DNA of 64,000 nucleotides from UBA11591 sp040220895. GTDB taxonomy: Bacteria > Bacteroidota > Bacteroidia > Flavobacteriales_E > Vicingaceae. Below are positions 18,801-26,053 of this stretch, piece by piece (positions within the stretch are counted from its first letter, which is position 1; every line of letters begins with the position of its first letter). The notes below the pieces were generated by a model. That model did not search any database. It was not told the origin of the DNA and saw nothing but the letters and a program-made list of their open reading frames with translations. Made by a program: the position numbers and the translations under genes. The stretch is taken from NCBI GenBank assembly GCA_040220895.1, contig JAVJVY010000019.1:124001-188000 (forward strand), in the 5' to 3' direction.

Positions 18801-21704
18801 ACCGACCCGACTTCTGTTAGTATTGAAGAGATCGATCAATTATACATGGCCGAGCTTGCTGAATTTGAAATAGCAGCTGACGGACCTTCAAAAAAAATGG
18901 CTTCTTCGGCCGTGGAATTGAATTGGGCCAAAGCACTGACAACAAAATTAAAAAGTAAAAAAGCAGGGCTCGAAAGACCGCTGAACGATCAGGATAGGGC
19001 AAAACTTCAAAAGGAAATTAGCGAGCTGGAAAACACCATTGTATTACATGTGGCCAAGGCGAAAGAAGAATTTTCAGATTTCGAGATAAACCTCGTTTTG
19101 GGTCAGATTATCATTGAACCGGAAGAATCCTATGCAATGGCTTTCAACCCGAATGAAGGACGGGAACAGTATTTCAGTCAATACACCGAACTGGTTTCGA
19201 GCGTTGAGAATAACCCTGTTTTCACCAGGAATCAAAAGGACCGGTATATTTCAGAGATCCATAATTACTGGGCGATGACCATTCAAGAGGAGATTCTACA
19301 CCTGGAAGCGTCTTTGTCATCTACTGAAAGTGAGGGTGAACGTCTCTCCATCCTCGAGCAGATCAAGGCTTTGGAACAGGAAAAAGCGATGCACATCAAT
19401 GAAAGCAATACTTACTTTGACCGGTTCGAAAAGGCCGGAAAAGAGCTCTATACAGAAACATTGGCTGCTAGCGAAGGTTCGAAGGATAAGGATCAATCGA
19501 ATACTGAAACAAAGGGTGGAACGTCGGCAAAGGCCATAGATTATCAAAAAGTGATTGAAGAAAATGGCTTGAGCAATGCTCAGAAAATCGATTCTACGGA
19601 AACGGTGCTCGCTCAGGCCAATAATAAACTTCAGAAACAGCAATTAGCATTGCTTCTTGCCTTATTAAAGCAAGAAAAGGCCGACAACGAAGTTGCTCGG
19701 ACCGATTTGCAGCAATCGGGCACAGAAGTGAAGATCGAGGAATCCGTTGAAAAGGAAATGGCAGACAAGGTGGTGGGTTGGCAAGATCAGGCAGTTGACT
19801 ACGTCTTTGCTAAAAAGGATTTTAAAGCAGATGGGGAGTACAGTGCAGCGGCTTCCTTTAGCGTTTCGAAAGCGAATGAAAACTATCGCCAGGTTCAATC
19901 CCTTATGAGGCAGAAAGAGGCTATCTTGAGTTCTGAGATCCTAAGTAAGACGGCCGAAAAGGACCTACTCGAAGTTGAAGCGAAAATTGAATTATCAAAG
20001 GAACAAGCTTATTTGGCATTGGCCGAGGCCGGGAACATACAGTTTGCAGAAAACAGGACCCTGATTGAATCCTACCTCAAGAATTATCCTAACCTCAAAC
20101 AAGAAAACCCCAAATTGTGGCGGCAAATTAATGCTTCAGACATCATTTATAAAGAAGTAGATCGTTACCGAGTATTGGCTGCTAAATTTCAATCTTCTTC
20201 ATTGAAGTTTGACGTTTTTGATCAGGCCCAATTCATGAGCGAATATGTTCTATCAGAGCAGGAAAAGATCATTGAGCAATTGAATGCTCTGCAGCCGGCA
20301 GGTGAACTGGCCGTTATTCAAAGTGGGCAAACTCCAATTAAGGCAATAAGTAAAGCAAGCAGAGAAGAGAAAGAAGCATTGGTAAGTAATTTCACCATTT
20401 CTTCTGCCGAAAGTGAGCGAATCAAAGCCTTACCCGAGTTTAAAGAATACCAAAAGGATAAATCTGCCTTGAATAATCTGGGTGTTGAGCAGGGCGGAAT
20501 CAATTCCTTACTCGCCCAGAAAGAAGCTCAGGTAATGGACAAAGAAAGGCAGCGAGATGAGTTCATTGACATGGCCATGAGCAGTAAAAAATCTAAAAGG
20601 AAAAAGTTGATGAAAGAAGCCGAAGTCATCGATGCTGAAATTGCCTCCTTAAAAAAAGAACGAGATTCATTGGCGCTTGAAACTGTGCGCTTGGAGGAGC
20701 AAAAAAATGTCATTGCTAACAACAGTCAAAAGGTGCTCAACAACCTGAAGCGGGAAGATCAAAAACGATTATACCTTTTGGCCGAAGTCATTGATCTGGG
20801 CATTCCCCAAGATCAGTACCTCTCTGATGAAGAATTGCCCGCAGCTGAAAAACCGTCGCTGGTTCCATCACCACAGGGCTCCTATAGTGTTGTCTTGGAC
20901 GATCAGGAATTTATAGAGAAAGCGGCTATTATTCCTCAGACCCTGGAAAGCGATCTTTTTGTAAAAGCAACATCGGCAAGGGTTTCCCCCTATAACGAAT
21001 CCAAGCCCATTCCGGTAGATGAAGAAATACCATCCGGACTGGTGTTCAAGGTACAGATCGGCGCTTTCAGAAACCCAATTCCTCAGGACCTTTTTAAAGG
21101 ATTTGCACCATTGATGGGTGAACGTATCCAAAATGGCATCACCCGGTATACGGCCGGTCTGTTCAGGGATTTTGGAAATGCAAACAGGGCCAAGAACGAA
21201 ATACGGCAATTGGGGTATGACGATGCTTTTGTAGTGGCTTTTATGGATGGTAAGCGCATTTCTTTCCAGGAATTGAGCAATATTGAGAATGTCGACCTGA
21301 CTATTCCACCTCTGACAGATTTGGGCCCATCTGCGCCTAAAACCAATGCCCCTCGCGAAGTGTTAAATACGCCTTCGGTCATAGACGACCAGGGTGAAGT
21401 AAGCACGGCCATTGCAGAACAGACCATTAATGCCAAGGACATTGGAGGCGTATTCTTCACCGTTCAGGTGGGCGTATACACCAACACCGTACTTCCCGAG
21501 CGGTTGAAGACCATTCGCGAATTGAACAGCGAATTGCTGGACAATGGCAACATTCGATACAGTGCGGGTCAGTTCAAGACCATCGAACAGGCAAGGCAAA
21601 GGCAAGGTGAAGTGGTAAGCAGGGGCATTTCTGATGCTTTCGTTACTGCATATCGAAATGGGCAAAGAATTAGCGTTGCACAGGCCTTGAGTTCGGATCA
21701 ATGA
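15801..21704 (+). CDS. PorE-like TPR / PD40 propeller / coiled-coil protein with two C-terminal SPOR domains
   Basis: A 1967-residue exported protein. Order: signal peptide to about 29 (ending FRAFSQ); TPR-type helices 35-135; WD40-like PD40 repeats about 214-347 with DEDYPFMHPDGTMYFASKG and YFASDRNSVDGK; a carboxypeptidase-regulatory-like beta domain about 355-435; a very long charged, mostly coiled-coil region of about 1250 residues; and two SPOR domains starting near 1746 (VFKVQIGAFRNP) and 1882 (FFTVQVGVYTNT). TPR+PD40+CRD is the order seen in PorE, a T9SS outer-membrane/peptidoglycan anchor that ends in an OmpA-like domain; here SPOR domains, which bind denuded glycan strands, take that place. 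ATG at 15801 is chosen over the adjacent TTG. Probably an envelope scaffold. Confidence 0.82.
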   Translation: MGIKGLKLIFVFHFLVLIALLCNFRAFSQTSFGSESEMIKAADQMFEDAQFSKAMPLYSQLVSLYPKDWNYNMKYGVCLLHADRDKTACLKYLKYASSKTDADPIAHYYYGRGLHLNYELQKAIKFYKMFKTEGSSKEIAALDVDRNIQMCANGKDLLVNIFDLNVIDKQEISRSEFFRIYDLGDIGGKIIVKPDEFKSKLDLKNNKNSLIYLPPDARTLYFSGYGSDKNKGLDIFRVRKQSSGDWGAPENLGSPINTQFDEDYPFMHPDGTMYFASKGHNSMGGYDLFKSTYNESTDTWSAPENLNFAISSTFDDILFISDVSGQLAYFASDRNSVDGKIVVYRVQVERKAFDLAFLSGKFVSEGNTDITSAKISIYDIEANEKVGTFFSDKDDGSYNIPLPKSGTSYKFIVETDDDSPVHTGKVDIPEQSELVSLKQEIRLVGTGENQKLVIKNLFDQSSQAAVNSDNMVSLLRSASELEVNSRLEDIDLTSAKKAEAGLVTNAGKDIASMELRYKALSEDLSKFQNKLSSEISKLKSDLAFGYSYSYSRAKTADKMYVSVEETRQRMENEVKDAAKKQQLDQILSKRAELEPVASDAIVAYDFTLSLENELEEKQRDLERLNKVISEVRNAGANPSDDKKQVLLEEHSPMLNDLSAMRSAYDMAPQRYDELLKNSSEKLVKKEGYYKDIRRDIDGLKADLLRLENEIASTGNKKAKAQLMSEKGTKEIDLEDLSYEFEDVSKSYSKQKADYRGLLSDSKQLDKFLLALKNNTSVAVTPTDDEKQELVKLIDYFREQRYIEDALGDDMKNVMAMGSPSDLKNTAQFYPAVDNEGKQVDYDELYFINLSALEILPEDEKKNNELSKLYRNWAQTVSEDKKIQENQLTFTEKKGDKEIISERIEILTSKQLEYQMKSERYADATLAFNQPQMESEGNSSSSSGNEFANAEPINDQGVSDVGTENPILKSPTSGATMIEIPKGNSPQKSGAAAALAITSIATDPTSVSIEEIDQLYMAELAEFEIAADGPSKKMASSAVELNWAKALTTKLKSKKAGLERPLNDQDRAKLQKEISELENTIVLHVAKAKEEFSDFEINLVLGQIIIEPEESYAMAFNPNEGREQYFSQYTELVSSVENNPVFTRNQKDRYISEIHNYWAMTIQEEILHLEASLSSTESEGERLSILEQIKALEQEKAMHINESNTYFDRFEKAGKELYTETLAASEGSKDKDQSNTETKGGTSAKAIDYQKVIEENGLSNAQKIDSTETVLAQANNKLQKQQLALLLALLKQEKADNEVARTDLQQSGTEVKIEESVEKEMADKVVGWQDQAVDYVFAKKDFKADGEYSAAASFSVSKANENYRQVQSLMRQKEAILSSEILSKTAEKDLLEVEAKIELSKEQAYLALAEAGNIQFAENRTLIESYLKNYPNLKQENPKLWRQINASDIIYKEVDRYRVLAAKFQSSSLKFDVFDQAQFMSEYVLSEQEKIIEQLNALQPAGELAVIQSGQTPIKAISKASREEKEALVSNFTISSAESERIKALPEFKEYQKDKSALNNLGVEQGGINSLLAQKEAQVMDKERQRDEFIDMAMSSKKSKRKKLMKEAEVIDAEIASLKKERDSLALETVRLEEQKNVIANNSQKVLNNLKREDQKRLYLLAEVIDLGIPQDQYLSDEELPAAEKPSLVPSPQGSYSVVLDDQEFIEKAAIIPQTLESDLFVKATSARVSPYNESKPIPVDEEIPSGLVFKVQIGAFRNPIPQDLFKGFAPLMGERIQNGITRYTAGLFRDFGNANRAKNEIRQLGYDDAFVVAFMDGKRISFQELSNIENVDLTIPPLTDLGPSAPKTNAPREVLNTPSVIDDQGEVSTAIAEQTINAKDIGGVFFTVQVGVYTNTVLPERLKTIRELNSELLDNGNIRYSAGQFKTIEQARQRQGEVVSRGISDAFVTAYRNGQRISVAQALSSDQ

Positions 21705-21756
21705 TATTTATTGCGGCCACATGCGCCCTAATTGCCTAACTTTACGTCTAGATACC

Positions 21757-22038
21757 ATGGCAATGAGACCAGAAGAAAAAAAACACGCATCTCACGACCT
21801 CGAAAAATCGCACGAACTTGTGCTGTTGAACGACGAGGTCAATTCATTCGAATATGTTATCGATAATCTGGTGACCCACTGCGGCCATGAGCCCGAACGT
21901 GCCGAGCAATGTGCCATTATTGCGCATCACAACGGTGAATGTGACGTCTTGCTGGGAACACCGGAAGAAGTGAGCATGCCCGCCAGTAAATTAATAAATG
22001 CTGGCTTAACCATTGACGTGCGAAAACTGGACAAATAG
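21757..22038 (+). CDS. clpS: ATP-dependent Clp protease adaptor ClpS
   Basis: ClpS delivers N-degron substrates to ClpA(C)P. The 93-residue chain has a flexible charged N-terminal tail followed by the core ELVLLNDEVNSFEYVIDNL with the Asn-Asp pair of the N-degron pocket, then EQCAIIAHHNGECDVLLG, which carries the pocket histidine, and a final beta hairpin. ATG at 21757 starts the expected tail; an upstream in-frame ATG at 21721 would add 12 unlike residues. It is followed 42 bases later by tRNA-Arg. Confidence 0.9.
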   Translation: MAMRPEEKKHASHDLEKSHELVLLNDEVNSFEYVIDNLVTHCGHEPERAEQCAIIAHHNGECDVLLGTPEEVSMPASKLINAGLTIDVRKLDK

Positions 22039-22062
22039 CTGGTTTTTCGAGTTCGGAAATGA

Positions 22063-22070
22063 TATATTTG
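22063..22070 (+). promoter_or_regulatory. -7 element of the tRNA-Arg promoter (TATATTTG)
   Basis: TATATTTG matches the Bacteroidota TAnnTTTG element exactly and ends 10 bases before the mature tRNA 5' end, the distance expected for transcription starting just before the tRNA. The T-run at 22043-22047 could stand in for the upstream TTTG. Confidence 0.5.
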
Positions 22071-22080
22071 CCCAAATTTT

Positions 22081-22154
22081 GGACCCGTAGCATAACTGGA
22101 TACTGCACCTGACTACGGATCAGGAGATTAGGGGTTCGAATCCCTTCGGGTTCA
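22081..22154 (+). tRNA. tRNA-Arg (anticodon ACG)
   Basis: A 74-base cloverleaf. The acceptor stem GGACCCG pairs with CGGGTTC (one G-T), followed by discriminator A at 22154. The anticodon stem CCTGA/TCAGG holds the loop CTACGGA, giving anticodon ACG, which after wobble inosine formation reads CGU, CGC and CGA. The T arm is AGGGG-TTCGAAT-CCCTT with the invariant TTCGA. CCA is not encoded. Confidence 0.95.
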
Positions 22155-22160
22155 CGATTA

Positions 22161-22261
22161 AGTCAAATTTGAACAAAACATGAAAAGCGAGCTAAACAAA
22201 AGCTCGCTTTTGTTTTGGTGAGCGACTTCATGTTTCTGAGTGAAGCGAAGCAAATTTGACT
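22161..22261 (+). repeat. Nested palindrome behind tRNA-Arg
   Basis: Three inverted repeats sit one inside another: AGTCAAATTTG (22161-22171) with CAAATTTGACT (22251-22261); AAACATGAA (22176-22184) with TTCATGTTT (22227-22235); and AAAAGCGAGC (22183-22192) with GCTCGCTTTT (22202-22211). All three pairs are exact. The middle and inner arms overlap by two bases, so they compete slightly. The whole could fold as one extended hairpin in RNA or a cruciform in DNA. Confidence 0.75.
22183..22219 (+). terminator. Intrinsic terminator-like hairpin after tRNA-Arg
   Basis: A perfect 10-base-pair stem AAAAGCGAGC / GCTCGCTTTT around a 9-base loop is followed by TGTTTT, giving a T-rich tail. It lies 28 bases after the tRNA and is well placed to end its transcript. 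It is also the inner stem of the nested palindrome. Confidence 0.55.
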
Positions 22262-22309
22262 TGCAAAGCGGAAAAGAAGGGAAAGACCGAGCGCAGCGAG
22301 GTCAATCCC
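22189..22309. repeat. 121-bp tandem direct repeat, copy 1
   Basis: Starts with GAGCTAAACAAAAGCTCGC and ends with GACCGAGCGCAGCGAGGTC followed by AATCCC. It is followed without a gap by copy 2 at 22310. The two copies differ at only a few positions (for example GGTGAGCG versus AGGGAGCG, and GCGAAGC versus AGAATC). No coding frame is preserved as a known protein. Confidence 0.9.
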
Positions 22310-22430
22310 GAGCTAAACAAAAGCTCGCTTTTGTTTTAGGGAGCGACTTCATGTTTCTGAGTGAAGAGAATCAAATTTGACTTGCAAAGCGGAAAAGAAG
22401 GGAAAGACCGAGCGCAGCGAGGTCAATCCC
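22310..22430. repeat. 121-bp tandem direct repeat, copy 2
   Basis: Second copy of the unit at 22189-22309, same length and nearly identical. It keeps the short hairpin CGAGC-TAAACAAAA-GCTCG and the palindromic TCAAATTTGA, and ends in GTCAATCCC. The 122 bases after it, up to the T9SS gene, contain no gene that I can support. Confidence 0.9.
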
Positions 22431-22552
22431 TGTTATCAAGGCTTTCGCAACACATCATCAGGATTTTTTATTTACCAGCCTGGAAGGCAGTCCAGTCTAA
22501 CTTTGCCAATAAGGACACCCAATCCCTTCAGCTTTATCAAAGAAAAAGTAGT

Positions 22553-25351
22553 TTAGTTTTTAATCACTTTTAGCACCTTCCTCCCTTCAAGTGATCTTAC
22601 TTCAACCGAATAAGCTCCTTGTTCAATGGTCATTTTAATTCTCATGGTGTTGCATGATCTACAAAATGACCGTTGAATTTCTTTCCCCAGATAATCTCGA
22701 ATAATTACATTGACCTCGTGCAGATCTTGGCCAAATTCCAGTGAAAAGTCATCATCAATGGGATTAGGGTAATAGTTGATGTCACTCAAAGAATTTGCTT
22801 TGTCCAAACCCAAGCTAATGACAGGTTCACAATTAGAAGTGTCGATGCATGAATTTTCAGAGATAATGACTGAATAATTCCCATTCTCACTAGCAGTAAA
22901 CGACTGTCCTGTTTCCCCGACTATAATCTGACTGTTAGAACAATCCAACCATTGATAAGAAGCTCCATTCGCACTAGATGTTAAAACAGGATCGTTATTG
23001 CTGATAGTTACATCAACAATTGTGACGGTAAGATTCACCTCTACCACGCTGTCGCATCCGGTGGAACTTGACAATGTATCCAGGTATGTTCCACTTTGAT
23101 TCCAACTGTATTTTCCACTCGGGGATATCAGGCTATCACACGCATCGATAGAAACTGATACAAAGAAATAGTTATTGATGGTCAGGGCAACTTGAAAGAT
23201 ACTGTCACAACCGCGACTGGTTTGCAGGGTGTCTGAGTAATTCCCACTGGTGGTCCAGGTGTATTTGCCACTAGGCGAAGTCACACTATCACAAGCGGTA
23301 ATGGATATCGAATTGAAACTACTTTGAAAAACGGTTAGATTAACAGTGATAACGCTATCACAACCAACACCATTTGTAAGGGTGTCATTGTAAGTACCTG
23401 TACTGGACCAACTATAGTTACCACTTGGTGATTCCACACTATCACATACGGTCATTGACATTGAACTTGAGTTACTTTGCAAAACGGTCAGGTTAACTAT
23501 AATGACACTATCACAACCCGAAATACTCAATAAGGAATCATAGTAAGTCCCGGTACTATACCAGGTATAATTCCCACTTGGGGAAATAAAGCTGTCACAG
23601 TCCGACGTGATTATGGGAACTTGGTAACTCTGATTGATGGTGAGATTAACGGCAATGATGCTGTCACATCCAGAAGTTGATGATAGGGTATCATAGTATA
23701 ACCCTGTACTTTTCAATATCTTCCCGGCAGGGGAGGCAAAACTGTCGCAGGCCGTGGGCGAAATCAATAAAAAACTACTTTCATTTATGGTCAAGTTAAT
23801 GGTAATGATGCTGTCACATCCATTTGAGCCAGCAAGGGTATCATGATAGACACCACTTGAATCATACACATAAAGACCACTTGGAGAAACAAACGAATCA
23901 CATGCCACAGGATAGGTGCTGTCATATGTGACTTCACAAAATTTCATAATGAAGCCGTCCAATCCCCCGGAAGTGGTCAAGTTGAAGGTTCCGGGTCCGG
24001 GATCGAAATCTGCTGTCCCCCCGAATCTTCCGGACATAAAAACGTTGCCTTGGTTATCTGCGTCAATGCCCGATCCAAGCGCAATATTTGAGCCAACCGT
24101 ATTCCTGGCCCAAACAAGACTGCCCGATGTGGTGTACTTGGCGGCAAAGGCATCCCCGAAACCCGCTGCAGTAAGATTAAAGGTGTCAGCAGAAGGATCG
24201 AAATCAGCCGTACCATCGAAGACACCTGCCAGATAGAGGTTACCTGATTGATCAAGTCTAACATCCACGCCTATGTCGGATCCCGGAGAAGATATTTGAT
24301 TTACCCATACTAAATTTCCAGAGGGATCGAGTTTAACAAGGTAGAGATCGTAGTTACCAGAGGCCGTTAAATTATACGTTCCACTGCCGGGATCAAAGTC
24401 CACGGTATTTCTGAAATACCCGGTAGTATATGAATTCCCTGCGCCATCAACGGTGATGGAAAAAACCTGATCATATCCAGGTCCTGAAAAATTCCTGGCC
24501 CAAATGAAATTTCCGGTACTGTCAAATTTGGAAATGAATACGTCTAAACTCCCCCCGGATGTTAGGTAAAAAGTGTCTGTGCCAGGATCAAAGTCAACTG
24601 TTCCAACGAAATACCCGGTAACATAAATATTATTTTGGGTATCAACCGCTACATCGTAACCATAATCATTTTGCGTATCACCAAAAGAAAGAGCCCAAAT
24701 CAAGTTGCCCGAAGGAGATAGTTTTTGAACAAAGACATCAACTGCCGTGGCAGTTAAATTATAGGTGCCAGTATCTGGGTCAAAATCAGAAATGTTTTGA
24801 AAGGTACCTGTTGTAATTACATTGCCGTTGATATCTGTTGTAATTCCATACCCTTCCGTTCTTGCTATGCCTCCATTGGATTTAGCCCAAACAAGGCCTC
24901 CCGAGGAATTCAATTTACATACATACTGAGCACTGATGCCAGACTCTGTTAAATTAAGTACAGAAGGCCCGGGGTCAAAATCAATGGTATCCGCAAACTG
25001 TCCCGTTAAATAAATATACCCTGAATCGTCCATGTGCATTGACTGACAATAATCACCATTGCTATTACCAATATGAGTGGCCCAAATATAGGACCCTGAA
25101 TTACTCAGTTTTTGAATAAAAATATCTCTAGATCCATTAGAGGTCAAATTTGCCGTTCCACTTCCCGGATCAAAATCAATGGTACTTTCAAATGTTCCTG
25201 CGGTAATTACATTTCCTAGGGCATCTATGGCCACCGATATAGGGTATTCTTCACCACTGCTCCCTATTTTATGGGCCCACCCCAAGTTTTGAGACTGTAC
25301 TTCATAACCTATAATCAACAAGGTGATCATTAAAACACTGGCTAATTTCAT
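22553..25351 (-). CDS. Secreted SBBP-type propeller and CDS-repeat protein with T9SS type A sorting domain
   Basis: A 932-residue secreted protein. It starts with a signal peptide (MKLASVLMITLLIIGYEVQSQ); ATG at 25351 is chosen for this reason. Residues about 22-455 hold seven repeats with the core DFDPGSGTYNLTASG, each preceded by a GN..TTG.F strand: a beta-propeller of the SBBP type. Residues about 470-770 hold six tandem repeats of about 48 residues, each with ACDS...SPSGKY.W...SGTY.DTL and a closing GCDS.I.VNLT, so two cysteines per repeat. The C-terminus (YYPNPIDDDF ... GAYSVEVRS ... KVIKN) is a type A T9SS sorting domain, so the protein should be exported and attached to the cell surface. 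Function unknown, likely adhesive. Confidence 0.88.
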   Translation of the reverse strand: MKLASVLMITLLIIGYEVQSQNLGWAHKIGSSGEEYPISVAIDALGNVITAGTFESTIDFDPGSGTANLTSNGSRDIFIQKLSNSGSYIWATHIGNSNGDYCQSMHMDDSGYIYLTGQFADTIDFDPGPSVLNLTESGISAQYVCKLNSSGGLVWAKSNGGIARTEGYGITTDINGNVITTGTFQNISDFDPDTGTYNLTATAVDVFVQKLSPSGNLIWALSFGDTQNDYGYDVAVDTQNNIYVTGYFVGTVDFDPGTDTFYLTSGGSLDVFISKFDSTGNFIWARNFSGPGYDQVFSITVDGAGNSYTTGYFRNTVDFDPGSGTYNLTASGNYDLYLVKLDPSGNLVWVNQISSPGSDIGVDVRLDQSGNLYLAGVFDGTADFDPSADTFNLTAAGFGDAFAAKYTTSGSLVWARNTVGSNIALGSGIDADNQGNVFMSGRFGGTADFDPGPGTFNLTTSGGLDGFIMKFCEVTYDSTYPVACDSFVSPSGLYVYDSSGVYHDTLAGSNGCDSIITINLTINESSFLLISPTACDSFASPAGKILKSTGLYYDTLSSTSGCDSIIAVNLTINQSYQVPIITSDCDSFISPSGNYTWYSTGTYYDSLLSISGCDSVIIVNLTVLQSNSSSMSMTVCDSVESPSGNYSWSSTGTYNDTLTNGVGCDSVITVNLTVFQSSFNSISITACDSVTSPSGKYTWTTSGNYSDTLQTSRGCDSIFQVALTINNYFFVSVSIDACDSLISPSGKYSWNQSGTYLDTLSSSTGCDSVVEVNLTVTIVDVTISNNDPVLTSSANGASYQWLDCSNSQIIVGETGQSFTASENGNYSVIISENSCIDTSNCEPVISLGLDKANSLSDINYYPNPIDDDFSLEFGQDLHEVNVIIRDYLGKEIQRSFCRSCNTMRIKMTIEQGAYSVEVRSLEGRKVLKVIKN

Positions 25352-26053
25352 ATCGAAGGTTATTAACCCCAAACAACTAAAAATGCACCGCTAATTTGGG
25401 GGTTGTGAAGATATAAATCTCTTTGGTAACATTCTAGTGCCTGCATCTAATGCATCGATGCAATGATCCAAAACCAAGTAGTAATTCGTTTGTTGTGCAG
25501 AGCTTATTTTATTATTTTCAAATTGAAGGTTGGATGGATTTGATTCAAAGCGATGCCTAGCTGAATGAAGTGTGAGATTAACAACCGAAAGTGTAGTTTG
25601 TCAACCGAACCTTCACTCCGCGGGCTCATGCAAACTTGCATTCACAATTCCAAAACCATAGAATTATTTGTTTTAAAAATACTTTTAACTGATTCAGTCT
25701 AAAGCGGTGTATTTTCCATCGCTCGAAAGCAGTGCATTAATCCCTTCAGACGGATAAAAAGTCAATCTTGATGGACTGATTCATTAGATTAAATGTAATC
25801 TTAAGATGATATTTTTGTTCCAACATGATATTGGAGTAGTTGATTTTTCTAGGTAGAAATTTATCAAATAATTTATTGGATTAGTATAAGTTATTTAATA
25901 TTTGACTTCACTATAATTAAAATGAATCGAAAGGTTCTTGAATAGTTTATTAGGAATAATAACAGATTTAGATAAGAATACAGGCATTGCATACCTTAGT
26001 GTGCATTCTGTAAGATTGAAAACTAATTCTCGCAGGTGAGTTTTACAGTCAAA
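25352..26053. other. AT-rich 702-base divergent intergenic region
   Basis: Separates the minus-strand T9SS protein from the plus-strand sensor kinase, so it must hold both promoters; no clear TTTG/TAnnTTTG pair was found. A perfect 12-base palindrome TGCATCGATGCA lies at 25451-25462. On the minus strand about 70 codons are open from about 25600 to a stop at 25391 without a start codon. I see no gene, tRNA or repeat family here. Confidence 0.6.

Noticed and set aside
22189..22430. Possible CRISPR array
   Set aside because: Only two units, 121 bases each and directly adjoining with no spacers; no cas gene in the window.
22361..22573. 70-codon frame starting in the second 121-bp repeat
   Set aside because: It runs through repeat DNA into the T9SS gene's end and has no export signal or known motif; may be remnant sequence only.
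22950..25200. Regular DNA repeats that might suggest CRISPR or minisatellite
   Set aside because: They follow the codon frame of the T9SS protein and are explained by protein repeats (CDS repeats and DFDPG propeller units).
25391..25607. About 70 open codons on the minus strand in the large intergenic gap
   Set aside because: No start codon and no family resemblance; such a length is expected by chance in AT-rich DNA.
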